DNA from: CAYXGZ01 sp964464755
GTDB lineage: Bacteria > Planctomycetota > MHYJ01 > JACPRB01
Assembly: GCA_964464755.1 (NCBI GenBank)
Contig: CAYXGZ010000021.1
Span: 1 to 59,907 of the forward strand
Reading direction: 5' to 3'
Length of the DNA stretch: 59,907 bases
Made by a program: the position numbers and the translations under genes. The notes under the pieces were generated by a model that was given only the letters and a program-made list of their open reading frames with translations, did not search any database and had not been told where the DNA came from. The first letter of the stretch is position 1, and each line of letters opens with the position of its first letter. Of this stretch, positions 40,088 through 49,304 are shown piece after piece.

Positions 40088-41340
40088 TGCGAAGCGCTCT
40101 GGTCCTCGCGACCGCCTTCCTGTCCCTGCTCGGCGCCCGGGCCCGGGCGGCCGACGACGTCCTCGTCGTCAAGGCCGGCCGCCTGATCACGGTCTCCGGC
40201 GAGGAGCTCCGCGACGCCGTCATCGTGGTCCGCGGCGGCAAGATCGAGGCGGTCGGGAAGGGGGTCGAGATCCCCTGGGAGGCCAAGGTCATCGACGCGA
40301 GCACGCGCACCGTGATGCCGGGCTTCGTCGAGGCGCACAGCTTCCGCGGGGTCGACCGTCCGAACGAGAACGTCCCGAGCGTCCCCTACGTGAGCACCTT
40401 CGATTCCGTGAACCCGCTGGACCCCTACTTCGAGGAGTCCCTGCGGCAGGGGATCACGACGATCTTCCTCTCTCCGGGCAACGCCACGATGATCGGCGGT
40501 CAGGGCTGCGTCCTGCGCCCCGCGGGCGTGACGACGGAGTCGATGATCGTGGTGAAGAACCACGCGCTGAAGATCTCCCTCGCCCCGCGCCCGGGCCTGA
40601 CCCGGATGGCCCAGCTCGCGGCCCTGCGCCGGGAGTTCGACGCGCTGCTCGACAACGTCGCGGAGCTCGCCGAGAAGAAGGGCGAGGTCCCCGCGGCCGG
40701 GCGGCCGCCCGGCGGCGGGCCCGCGTCGGAGCTCGAGGTGAAGCGCGAGGTGCTCGCCCGTTTCCTCCAGGGCAAGACGCCCGCGTTCGTCTACTGCCCG
40801 ACGGCCGTGGACGTGCTCCGCGCCATCGAGCTCGCCAAGGCCTACAAGTTCCGGATGAAGCTGGTGCTCGGCCGGGACACCTGGCGGGCCGCGGCCGACA
40901 TCGCCCGGGAGAAGCTCGAGGTCGTGCTCCCGCCCGACATGATCTTCTGGGAGACCGACGAGGAGAAGCACGAGGAGGTCCTGCGCGTGCTCCCCGCGAT
41001 CTTCGCGAAGGCGGGCGTGAAGTTCTGCTTCCAGACGGACTCGTCGTCCCTCGGATCGAGCTACCTCTGGCACCAGGCCGCCTCGGCCGTCCGGCACGGG
41101 CTGCCCCGGGCCGAGGCGATCCGCGCCGCCACGCTCAACGCGGCCGAGATCCTCGGGCTCGGCTCCCGATTCGGCAGCCTCGAGAAGGGCAAGGACGCCA
41201 ACTTCCTGGTGCTCACCGGCGATCCGCTCGACACGCAGACCTGGGTCGACCAGGTCGTGATCGAGGGCGCGGTCGTGTACGAGCGGGCCAACGATTCGAA
41301 GCTGAAGCGCGTCCTCGGGGCGGCTCCGGAGAAGAAATGA
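40087..41340 (+). CDS. Secreted amidohydrolase-fold protein 3, partly degenerate (417 aa)
   Basis: Signal peptide MRSALVLATAFLSLLGARARA. An amidohydrolase unit follows with LVVKAGRLITVSGEELRDAV at the N-terminus. The HxH position is PGFVEAHSFRG (one His only), and QTDSSSLGSSYLWH lies where the catalytic Asp loop would be (Asp retained). The C-terminus is FGSLEKGKDANFLVLTGDPL. Partial retention of ligands leaves mononuclear metal binding possible, but full activity is doubtful. Coupled on both sides by 1-nt and 4-nt overlaps. Confidence 0.85.
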   Translation: MRSALVLATAFLSLLGARARAADDVLVVKAGRLITVSGEELRDAVIVVRGGKIEAVGKGVEIPWEAKVIDASTRTVMPGFVEAHSFRGVDRPNENVPSVPYVSTFDSVNPLDPYFEESLRQGITTIFLSPGNATMIGGQGCVLRPAGVTTESMIVVKNHALKISLAPRPGLTRMAQLAALRREFDALLDNVAELAEKKGEVPAAGRPPGGGPASELEVKREVLARFLQGKTPAFVYCPTAVDVLRAIELAKAYKFRMKLVLGRDTWRAAADIAREKLEVVLPPDMIFWETDEEKHEEVLRVLPAIFAKAGVKFCFQTDSSSLGSSYLWHQAASAVRHGLPRAEAIRAATLNAAEILGLGSRFGSLEKGKDANFLVLTGDPLDTQTWVDQVVIEGAVVYERANDSKLKRVLGAAPEKK

Positions 41341-44117
41341 CCCCGAGGTTCCTGCTCCTCGCGCTGCTCTTCGTCCCCCTGGCCTCGGGCCAGGAGGCGG
41401 CGCCGTCCCGCTTCGCCGTGAAGGCGGGCCGCATTCACCCGGTGTCGTCGCCGCCGGTGGACAAGGCCACCCTCTACGTCGAGGGCGGGCGCATCGTCGA
41501 GATCCGCGCGGGCCACGACGTGCCCGCGGGCTGGACGGTGGTGGACGCCTCGGGGAAGACGATCATCCCCGGCCTGATCGACGCGCTGGCCCCCGAGGGC
41601 GAGACCGACGCCGAGGGCGTGATTTCCCCAGACATCCGGGCCATCGACGGGTACGACGACTTCCGGGACCATCGCCGCCTGCTCGCCGGCGGCGTCACGA
41701 CCGCGCACCTCTCGCCGGGCCGGGCCCGCCTGATCTCGGGGCGGGGCGCGGTGGTGAAACTGGCGGGAACGGACCGGGCTCGGCGGATCCTCCGGGAGGT
41801 CCACGGACTCCGGGCCAACGTCGGGGATGTCGCGAAGAACGCGCCCCCGATCTTCACCCCGCCGATCCCGCCGTCCGCCGACAACCCGATCAGGCCGCTC
41901 AAGCGCCAGCCCGGCATGAGCCGGATGGGGCAGTTCGGCGAGCTGCGCCGCGCGTTCGAACGGGCCCTCGACGCGAAGTCCGACCTGGCCCGGGGCGAGC
42001 GCGAGGCCTTGGCCGAGGTGCTCGCCGGCCGGCAGCCCTTGTCCGTGTCCGCGCGCAGCTCCGACGACATCCTGCGGACGCTGCGGCTCGCCGAGGAATT
42101 CAAGCTGGATCTGATCCTGCTCGACGCGGACGAGGCCGACCAGGTGGCCGACCAGCTCGCCGAGCGGAAGGTCCCGGTGTGGCTCGACGCGGCCGTGGCG
42201 CTCGGCCGGGGCGCGACGGACGATCCCGCGCGCCCGGCCCCGGAGTACGTGCGCAATCCGGCGGCCGCCGCCGCGCTGCTCAAGGCGGGAGTCCGGGTGG
42301 CCCTGCAGTCCGCCGAGGACGCGTCCACCAGCGAGCTGCTGCTCGCGGCCACGACGGCGTGCCGGAGCGGGCTCGAGGTGGACCAGGCGCTCAAGCTCGT
42401 GACTCTGACTCCTGCGGAGATCCTGGGCGTCCAGGATCGCGTGGGCAGCCTCGCGAAGGGGAAGGACGCCGACTTCGTCATCCTCGGCGGGCCGTTGACG
42501 GCGCCTACCGGCTCGGTCGAGCAGGTCTACGTGGGCGGCGTCGCCGCCTGGACCCGCACGCCGGACCAGGATGCCTCGCTCGAGGTCACGTCGAAGCTGG
42601 GCGGCAACGGCACCGGCCGCGTGCTCGCGATCCGCGGCGCCACGGTCCACGCCGGACCGCAGGGGATCATCCCGGACGGACTGATCCTCGTGTCCGGGAG
42701 TCGCATCCTCTACGCGGGCAAGTCGCGCCCGCTGCCCGAGGGCGCCGAGATCCTCGAGGCCAAGGGCCTGGTGGCGCTGCCGGGCGCGATCGACATCCAC
42801 TCGCATCTCGGGTTCCACGTCGACGGCTCGGAGCGGGCCGTTCGCGGGCGGCAGGTTCGCCCCGGCGTCCCCTCGCAGCTCAACGATCCGCCGAGCGCGC
42901 TGCTCCGGCTGGACGATCCCGCGTTCCGCGAGGCCGCGCTCGCGGGGGTGACCACGGTGCTCGTGGCGCCGGAACACACCGGGGTGTGCAGCCTCGTGAA
43001 GCCGGCCGGTGGCGGCGCGCAGGCGACCATCCTCCGGGACGTCGCGGCCCTGAAGCTGACGGTCAACGGCGGCGCCGGTGGAGCCCAGGCGGCGAAGGAC
43101 TTCCTGGCCCGTGCACGCAAGTACCACGACGAATGGGACTCGTGGGATCGCCACCAGAAGGACAGGGCCGCGGCTCCCGCGCCTCCCGGTCCGCCGGCGC
43201 CGGGGCCGGCGCCCGTTGCCGATCCGGTCTCGGGCACCTGGACCGGCACGGCGAAGGTGCCGGAGTACGAGGACGAGATCCCGTTCACGCTGGAGATGAA
43301 GCTGGCCGGCTCCGCGGTGTCCGGGACCCTCGCGGCGACGGCCTTCGGGCAGACGTTCAAGCAGGACTTCCGGGGCAGCTTCAACGGGGCCGAGCTGAAG
43401 ATCGAGCACGAGGTCGAGGGCGCGAAACTGTTCTTCACCGCGACGATCACGGGCGATTCGCTCAAGGGCAAGTTCGAGATCCAGCAGGACGGCGTGCGCA
43501 TCGCGGGAACCGCCAGCGCGCGCCGCAGCGCCTCGCCGGCCGCGAAGCCGGGGCCCGTGACGCCGCCCGGGCCGAACGACCGCAAGGAACCTGGAAAGGA
43601 CGAGAGCCTGGAGCCCTGGCGGCGGGTCTTCCGCCGCGAGGTGCCCGTGCTCGTCAACGCCCGCGATCTCGGGGCGATCGAGGCGGCCGCGACGGCCTTC
43701 CGGGACCAGGAGCTGGAGTGGATCCTCATCGCTCCACAGGCGGCGGATCACGCGGCGGGGGTCATCCCCGCGGCGGTCCTCGGTCCCGACTTCCTCCGGG
43801 AACGGCGCGGCCAGGTCTCGAACCTCGCCGAGGCGCTCGTCACCTCCGGGGTGCCCGTGGCCTTCGCCTCGAACTCGGTGTCCAGCTCCGCGCGGCTTCC
43901 CCTGACCGCCTTCAACGCGGTTCGCTGGGGCCTGGATCCCTCGGACGCCTGGATGGCCGTGACGTCCGTCCCGGCCCGGCTCCTGAAGCTCGAGGGGCGG
44001 CTCGGCGCGCTCGAACGCGGCCGCGACGCCGACATCGTCTTCTACTCGGGCGATCCGTTCGACCTCAACAGCCGGATCCGCATGATCGTCTCGAACGGCA
44101 AGGTGGTGCTCAAGTGA
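41337..44117 (+). CDS. Secreted tandem amidohydrolase-fold protein 4, with beta-barrel-like insert (926 aa)
   Basis: Signal peptide MTPRFLLLALLFVPLASG. Unit A (about 25-395) lacks HxH (PGLIDALAPEGE). Unit B (about 420-926) keeps it: PGAIDIHSHLGF with His488 and His490. However, the later His/Asp loops are not recognisable: UAPQAADH-like and FASNSV sequence replace the usual motifs. Inserted in unit B at about 631-725 is a beta-rich module (SGTWTGTAKVPEYEDEIPFT through GKFEIQQDGVRIAGTASA) resembling a small lipocalin-like barrel, flanked by Pro/Ala linkers. The C-terminus is GALERGRDADIVFYSGDPFD. Coupled to neighbours by ATGA and GTGA overlaps. Confidence 0.83.
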   Translation: MTPRFLLLALLFVPLASGQEAAPSRFAVKAGRIHPVSSPPVDKATLYVEGGRIVEIRAGHDVPAGWTVVDASGKTIIPGLIDALAPEGETDAEGVISPDIRAIDGYDDFRDHRRLLAGGVTTAHLSPGRARLISGRGAVVKLAGTDRARRILREVHGLRANVGDVAKNAPPIFTPPIPPSADNPIRPLKRQPGMSRMGQFGELRRAFERALDAKSDLARGEREALAEVLAGRQPLSVSARSSDDILRTLRLAEEFKLDLILLDADEADQVADQLAERKVPVWLDAAVALGRGATDDPARPAPEYVRNPAAAAALLKAGVRVALQSAEDASTSELLLAATTACRSGLEVDQALKLVTLTPAEILGVQDRVGSLAKGKDADFVILGGPLTAPTGSVEQVYVGGVAAWTRTPDQDASLEVTSKLGGNGTGRVLAIRGATVHAGPQGIIPDGLILVSGSRILYAGKSRPLPEGAEILEAKGLVALPGAIDIHSHLGFHVDGSERAVRGRQVRPGVPSQLNDPPSALLRLDDPAFREAALAGVTTVLVAPEHTGVCSLVKPAGGGAQATILRDVAALKLTVNGGAGGAQAAKDFLARARKYHDEWDSWDRHQKDRAAAPAPPGPPAPGPAPVADPVSGTWTGTAKVPEYEDEIPFTLEMKLAGSAVSGTLAATAFGQTFKQDFRGSFNGAELKIEHEVEGAKLFFTATITGDSLKGKFEIQQDGVRIAGTASARRSASPAAKPGPVTPPGPNDRKEPGKDESLEPWRRVFRREVPVLVNARDLGAIEAAATAFRDQELEWILIAPQAADHAAGVIPAAVLGPDFLRERRGQVSNLAEALVTSGVPVAFASNSVSSSARLPLTAFNAVRWGLDPSDAWMAVTSVPARLLKLEGRLGALERGRDADIVFYSGDPFDLNSRIRMIVSNGKVVLK

Positions 44118-45376
44118 GGAGCCTCGCCGCGCCCGCCCTGGTCGTCGCGATCCTGCTCGGGATCCCGGCGGGTTCGCCGCGGGCCCAGGAGTCCGGCGCC
44201 TACGCCATCCGCGTCGGCAAGATCCTGACCTGCGCGGAGAAGGGGGCCGAGACCTACGACAACGGCGTGATCCTCGTCCGCAACGGGAAGATCGAGAAGA
44301 TCGGCTCCGCGGCCGACGTGCCGATCCCGCCCGGCACCCAGGTGCTCGACGCGCCCGGCCGATGGGCGCTGCCCGGCTTCATCGACCTGCACTGCCACGT
44401 CGGCGGTTCGATGCGCGACATCAACGACATGGTCCACCCGACCAACCCCGAGCTGAGCACGCGTCCGACGATCGATCCGGACAGCGACCTGCTCAAGCTG
44501 GCCGTCGCGGGGGGCGTGACCACGGTGCTCTACATCCCCGGGAGCGGCACGAACCTCAGCGGCTTCGGCACCCTGATGCACACCGGGGGCGGGAAGACCG
44601 GGGACGAGCTCGTCGTGCGATTCCCCGGCGGCATGAAGGTCGCCCAGGCCTGGAATCCGGAGCGGCGGGGCGGCGACCTCGGCGCGAGCCGCATGGGCAT
44701 GTGGTGGGCGCTGCGGGACCTGCTCGACCGCGCCAAGGCCTACCACCTGGCGCTCGAGGCGGTGGAGCAGGGGCGCTCGAAGCTCAAGCCGGAGCCGAAG
44801 CCCGACCTCGAGCTGATGCGCGGCCTCTTCCAGCGGAAGTGGCCGGTCATCATCCACACGGCCGATCCGCGGGACGTGATGGGCACCGTCCGGATGTTCC
44901 ACGACGAGTACCAGGTGCCCTGCATCATCACGCACGGCGAGTTCGGCGGCTTCAAGGTGGCCTCCGAGATCGCGAAGCGCGGGATCCCGGTGAACATCGG
45001 GCCCCGCATCTACGACTTCGCCATCATGGTGGACGACGGGAAATGGCTCGGGATCCCGACGCAGTACGCCGCCGCGGGCGTGAAGCGGATGTCCTTCTGC
45101 ACGGACTCGCCGGTTATCCCGCAGGAGGACCTGGTCCTCCAGGCCTCGCTCGCGGTCCGCTACGGGATCGACTACAAGGTCGCGCTGCGCGGGCTGACGA
45201 TCGAGCCCGCGAAGGCGGTGCTCATCGACGACCGGCTCGGCAGCCTCGAGGCGGGCAAGGACGCGGACATCGTCCTCTGGAGCGGGGATCCGCTCGACCT
45301 GAGGAGCCACGTCGTGGCCACGATCATCGCGGGCAAGGTCGTCTACGATCCCGCCCGGGACGGGAGGCGGTACTAG
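44114..45376 (+). CDS. Secreted amidohydrolase 5, apparently catalytically complete (420 aa)
   Basis: The only member of this operon with a full set of ligands: HCH in GFIDLHCHVGG (His93, His95), VIIHTADP (His248), IITHGEFGG (His274) and CTDSPVIP (Asp331). This is the pattern of imidazolonepropionase/dipeptidase-like metallo-amidohydrolases. The GTG start (44114) overlaps the previous stop and opens a signal peptide (LAAPALVVAILLGIPAGSPRA). Expected to hydrolyse a cyclic amide, amino-acid derivative or related C-N bond outside the cytoplasm; the substrate is unknown. It may be the catalytic partner of the degenerate neighbours. Confidence 0.88.
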   Translation: MRSLAAPALVVAILLGIPAGSPRAQESGAYAIRVGKILTCAEKGAETYDNGVILVRNGKIEKIGSAADVPIPPGTQVLDAPGRWALPGFIDLHCHVGGSMRDINDMVHPTNPELSTRPTIDPDSDLLKLAVAGGVTTVLYIPGSGTNLSGFGTLMHTGGGKTGDELVVRFPGGMKVAQAWNPERRGGDLGASRMGMWWALRDLLDRAKAYHLALEAVEQGRSKLKPEPKPDLELMRGLFQRKWPVIIHTADPRDVMGTVRMFHDEYQVPCIITHGEFGGFKVASEIAKRGIPVNIGPRIYDFAIMVDDGKWLGIPTQYAAAGVKRMSFCTDSPVIPQEDLVLQASLAVRYGIDYKVALRGLTIEPAKAVLIDDRLGSLEAGKDADIVLWSGDPLDLRSHVVATIIAGKVVYDPARDGRRY

Positions 45377-46503
45377 TGCTCCGCTCCGCCGCCGTCGCGC
45401 TGCTCGCCCTCTTGCCCGGGCTCTCCTCCGGCCAGGAGGCCCCGAAGCCCGCAAGCGTCGTCGTCGCGATCCGCAACGCGCGGATCCTTCCCGCGTCGGG
45501 CAGCGAGGTCCCCAAGGGCGTCATCCTGATCAAGGACGGCAAGATCTCCGCGGTCGGTCCGGCCGTGGAGATCCCGAAGGACGCGGTCATCATCGAGGCC
45601 GAGGGCCTGACCGCGATGCCCGGCTTCGTGCACCCGGCGACCCGGATCGGGGGAGGCGGGGGGACGGGCGGGGCGGCGCACCACGCCGGGGCCGACGAGT
45701 TGAACCCGGCCTTCGAGTCGCCCGCCGTCCTGTTGCGCGCCGGATTCACGACGCTGGTCCTCCATCCGACCGGGGGCCCCATCGCCGGCCAGGGCTCCGC
45801 GTTCAAGCCGCGCGGCGTCACGCGGGAGCAGCTGCTCGTGCAGAAGTCCTGCACCCTCCGCTTCGACATGGAGGCGAACACCGGCACGAAGGACCAGCTC
45901 CGGCAGGCGCTGGAGAACGCGCGCAAGCTGAAGGCCGGCGGCAAGCCGGACGAGAAGGTGGAGCCGATCGTGAAGTTCCTGAAGGGCGAACTCCCCGGCC
46001 TCGTCGAGCTTTCCTCGCCGGCGGAGTACCTCCACTGGAGGCAGGTCTTCAAGCCGAACGACGATCCCGCGCTGCGCCTCACCTACGTGATCAGCTCCGA
46101 CATCTACTGGGCCGAGGCCCAGATCACCGGGCGGAAGGAGCGCTACCTCATGCGACCGCTGCTCGCGAGCGAACCGCTGACCCGGAACCGGGTGAACACG
46201 CCCGCGGAACTGGTCGCCGCCGGTTGCAGCGTCGGCTTCCTCCCCGCGGATTCGGCCTCGGAGCTCGAGGGGCACCTCTTCAGGGTTGCGGCCCTCGTGA
46301 AGGCCGGATTCCCGCGGGAGGCGGCGTTGAAGGCGTTGACGCTGGTCCCGGCGCAGGCCTGCGGCCTCGAGGGCCGGGTGGGGTCGCTCGAGGCGGGCAA
46401 GGACGGCGACGTGCTCCTCTTCGAGGGCGATCCTCTGGAGGCCGCCCCCAGGCTCCGGAAGGTGCTGATCGACGGCCGCGTCGAGTACGAGGCGAGGCCG
46501 TGA
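45376..46503 (+). CDS. Secreted amidohydrolase-fold protein 6, metal ligands lost (375 aa)
   Basis: GTG start sharing its G with the previous TAG stop; signal peptide RSAAVALLALLPGLSSG. The fold is recognisable from VVVAIRNARILPASGSEVPK and VGSLEAGKDGDVLLFEGDPL, but the HxH strand reads PGFVHPATRIGG (His displaced) and no catalytic Asp motif follows. It is smaller than the others and rich in Gly near residues 90-105. Coupled to gene 7 by TGATG. Probably a pseudoenzyme. Confidence 0.84.
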   Translation: MLRSAAVALLALLPGLSSGQEAPKPASVVVAIRNARILPASGSEVPKGVILIKDGKISAVGPAVEIPKDAVIIEAEGLTAMPGFVHPATRIGGGGGTGGAAHHAGADELNPAFESPAVLLRAGFTTLVLHPTGGPIAGQGSAFKPRGVTREQLLVQKSCTLRFDMEANTGTKDQLRQALENARKLKAGGKPDEKVEPIVKFLKGELPGLVELSSPAEYLHWRQVFKPNDDPALRLTYVISSDIYWAEAQITGRKERYLMRPLLASEPLTRNRVNTPAELVAAGCSVGFLPADSASELEGHLFRVAALVKAGFPREAALKALTLVPAQACGLEGRVGSLEAGKDGDVLLFEGDPLEAAPRLRKVLIDGRVEYEARP

Positions 46504-47792
46504 TGCGCCTCCCCGCGCTCCTCCTGGCGCTGCTGCTCGGCTGGCCGCAGGACCCGCCGAAGCCCGCGCCCCCGGTCCCGGCGCCCGCCCCGGCCACGGC
46601 GCCGCAGCCCGTCTACACGGCCCTCGTGGGCGGGGACCTCCAGACGGTGGCGCACGGCCTGCTGAAGGGCGCGACGCTGCTCATCAAGGACTCCAAGATC
46701 CACCGCATCGGCACCGACGTGGAGATCCCGGAGGGCGCGACCCGGATCGACGTCCGGGGCATGGTCGTGATGCCCGGCCTCGTCGCCGTTTCCGCGAGGA
46801 ACCTCGGCGTCGGCGGATCGAGCCCGCGGCTCAGCGACGCCCTGAACCCGTTCCAGCAGTCGATCCAGCTCGCGCTCGCCGCGGGGGTGACGACCGCGTA
46901 CGTGCAGGGCGGCGGCGGAGGCCATTTCGGCGACCGCACGGAGGGCGCGGCGGCCCCCAGCGCCGTCATCAAGATGACCTGGGGCGACCTCGACGCGATG
47001 ACGGTCCTCGAGCCGGCCTCGGTGCCGCTCTCCTCGGCGGTGACGGGCACGGGCTCGCAGAAGTACGAGGTCCGGGAGAACCTGAAGAAGGCCGCCGAGC
47101 TCCTCGCGAAGATCCGGGACTACGAGCTGCGCCGCTCGGCGGGTCGGCTCGCGCCAAACGAGCAGCCTCCGGCCGCGGGCCCGCTCGATCCGTTCGTGCG
47201 GGTGCTCCGCGGGGACACGGTCGCCCGCTTCGAGGTCTCGTCCGCGGAGGAGATCGCCGCCGTGCTCTCGCTCTGCGAGTCGCACCGGATCCGGGCGCTG
47301 CTCATCGGCGCCGAGGAGGCGTGGACGATGGCGGAGGAGCTCGGCCGGGCGCACCTCCTCTGCGCGATCACCCCGCGGCGCTTCCGCCCGCGCAACCGCC
47401 GCACCGAGCGGCCCTCGGGCAGCCGCTTCGACCAGCCCGCGCTGCTCCGGAAGGCGGGGGTCAAGTTCGCGATCCTCCCGCTCACCGACGCCATCGACAC
47501 GGGCGGCATCGCGGGGCGCGACCTCGCCTGCCTGCCGATGGAGGCCGCGTACGCGGTGCGCGGGGGCCTCGACGAGAAGACGGCGATCGAGGGGATCACC
47601 CTGGCGGCCGCGGAGGCCATCGGGCTCGCCGACCGGATCGGCAGCCTCGAGGAGGGGAAGGACGCGGACCTCGCGATCTTCGACCGGGATCCGCTCGATT
47701 ACCGGGCCATGGTGCAGAAGACTTTCGTCAACGGGAAGCTCCTCTACGAGATCGAGAAGAGCCCCTGGTTCGCGCACTTCAAGAAGAAGTAG
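46503..47792 (+). CDS. Secreted amidohydrolase-fold protein 7, metal ligands lost (429 aa)
   Basis: Signal peptide MRLPALLLALLLGWPQ, then a Pro/Ala linker. The amidohydrolase unit starts YTALVGGDLQTVAHGLLKGA, has PGLVAVSARNLG in place of the HxH strand, and ends IGSLEEGKDADLAIFDRDPL. A glycine run (VQGGGGGHFGD) lies near residue 140. No metal ligands recognised. It is the last gene of the operon; the next promoter starts 18 nt after its stop. Likely a structural or binding partner. Confidence 0.84.
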   Translation: MRLPALLLALLLGWPQDPPKPAPPVPAPAPATAPQPVYTALVGGDLQTVAHGLLKGATLLIKDSKIHRIGTDVEIPEGATRIDVRGMVVMPGLVAVSARNLGVGGSSPRLSDALNPFQQSIQLALAAGVTTAYVQGGGGGHFGDRTEGAAAPSAVIKMTWGDLDAMTVLEPASVPLSSAVTGTGSQKYEVRENLKKAAELLAKIRDYELRRSAGRLAPNEQPPAAGPLDPFVRVLRGDTVARFEVSSAEEIAAVLSLCESHRIRALLIGAEEAWTMAEELGRAHLLCAITPRRFRPRNRRTERPSGSRFDQPALLRKAGVKFAILPLTDAIDTGGIAGRDLACLPMEAAYAVRGGLDEKTAIEGITLAAAEAIGLADRIGSLEEGKDADLAIFDRDPLDYRAMVQKTFVNGKLLYEIEKSPWFAHFKKK

Positions 47793-47809
47793 GACGCCGC
47801 GGCTTTTCC

Positions 47810-47837
47810 TTGTGGGGTCCGTCCGCCCCCCTATAAT
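47810..47837 (+). promoter_or_regulatory. Promoter of the tilS-pcm genes
   Basis: TTGTGG (47810-47815), 16 bp, TATAAT (47832-47837), 12 nt to the ATG at 47850. Confidence 0.55.
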
Positions 47838-47849
47838 CCAGCCGGCGGC

Positions 47850-49304
47850 ATGAATTTCCTCAAGAAGATCTGGCTGACCTGCGAGGGCTACGATCTCGTC
47901 CGCCAGGGCGAGACCGTGGTCGTCGCCTGCTCCGGGGGCGCGGACTCCACCGCGCTGCTGCGGGCGCTCCACGAGATCTCCACGGCCCACGAGGGCGCCG
48001 CCTGGAAGCTCCACGTCGCGCACTTCAATCACGGCCTGCGCGGCCGCGAGGCCGACGCCGACGAGGACTTCGTCCGCCGCCTCGCCGAGCGGCTCAAGCT
48101 CCCGTTCCACGGGGGCCGGGGCGACGTCCGCAAGCTGAAGGAGCGCGAGCACCTGTCCCTCGAGGAGGCGGCCCGCAAGGCGCGGTACCTCTGGCTCACC
48201 GAGACCGCGATCGGCGTCTCCGCGCAGAAGATCGCCCTCGGCCACACGCTCGACGACCAGGCGGAGACCATCCTGCACCGCATCCTCCGCGGCACCGGCC
48301 TCCGCGGCCTCCGCGGCATCTCCGCGATCCGCCGCCTGAGCCGCAAGCACGACCTCTTCGCGGTCCGGCCGCTCATCGAGAGCGAGCGCGGCGAGCTCGA
48401 GGCCTACCTCAAGGAGCGCGAGCAGCCGTACCGCACGGACTCGTCGAACCGGGACGTCTCGCTGACCCGGAACCGCCTGCGGCACGTCCTCATCCCGGCG
48501 ATCGAGAAGGACTTCAACCCGCGCGTGAAGATGGCGCTGGTGAAGCTCGGCCAGACCGCGGGCTCGTTCTACCTCCTGCTCCGGGAGATCGCCGACGAGG
48601 TCTACGAGAACACGAAGATGCTCTCCGGGGAGGGCGAGGTCTGCCTCTCCGTCGAGGAGTTCTCGAAGCTGCCCCCGGCGATCCAGACCCTGATCATCGA
48701 CAAGGCCGTGAAGTCGGTGCTCGGCATCCTGCCGCACCTGAACTTCGAGCACTACCTCGAGATCATCGGGCTCTGCGGCGAGCACGCCTTCTCGAAGGCG
48801 ATCCGCCTGCCGAAGGGGCTCGAGGCCCGGCGCGACTCCTACATCCTCAAGATCTACCGCCCGAAGGCCGCGCCGCCGCCGCTGAAGTTCACCTCGACGA
48901 AGCTGAAGATCCCGGGCGGGACGCTGCTGAAGAAGCTGAACCTCCGCATCGACGCGGAGATCCTCGAGGGCAAGGTGCTCGGGCTCACGGAGTACATCAA
49001 GAACAAGGACTACACCGAGGAGATCCTGGACCTCGACAAGGTCAAGGGGCCGCTCGTGGTCCGCGTGCGCAAGCGCGGCGACCAGTTCACGCCGCTCGGC
49101 GCCAAGGGCTCCACGAAGCTGAAGAAGTTCTTCATCGACAACAAGGTCCCGAAGACGCTCCGCGACCGGGTGCCGCTGCTGAGCGACAAGGAGCGGATCC
49201 TCTGGGTCGTCGGGTACCGGCTCTCGAACGAGGTCCGGATCAGCGACTCGACCTCGAAGGTCCTGAAGCTGAAGGTCAGCCGGCTCGGGGAGGGCGGGGA
49301 ATGA
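47850..49304 (+). CDS. tilS: tRNA(Ile)-lysidine synthase (484 aa)
   Basis: ATP-dependent modification of C34 in the CAU anticodon of tRNA-Ile2 to lysidine, essential for AUA decoding. N-type PP-loop VACSGGADSTALLRAL is at about residues 29-44, with HFNHGLRGREADADEDFV and the GHTLDDQAETILHRILRGTG block following; these are diagnostic. The C-terminal region (about 390-480) is the TilS C-terminal tRNA-binding domain, including RGDQFTPLGAKGSTKLKKFF. Length is typical. Its stop overlaps the pcm ATG. Confidence 0.97.
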   Translation: MNFLKKIWLTCEGYDLVRQGETVVVACSGGADSTALLRALHEISTAHEGAAWKLHVAHFNHGLRGREADADEDFVRRLAERLKLPFHGGRGDVRKLKEREHLSLEEAARKARYLWLTETAIGVSAQKIALGHTLDDQAETILHRILRGTGLRGLRGISAIRRLSRKHDLFAVRPLIESERGELEAYLKEREQPYRTDSSNRDVSLTRNRLRHVLIPAIEKDFNPRVKMALVKLGQTAGSFYLLLREIADEVYENTKMLSGEGEVCLSVEEFSKLPPAIQTLIIDKAVKSVLGILPHLNFEHYLEIIGLCGEHAFSKAIRLPKGLEARRDSYILKIYRPKAAPPPLKFTSTKLKIPGGTLLKKLNLRIDAEILEGKVLGLTEYIKNKDYTEEILDLDKVKGPLVVRVRKRGDQFTPLGAKGSTKLKKFFIDNKVPKTLRDRVPLLSDKERILWVVGYRLSNEVRISDSTSKVLKLKVSRLGEGGE

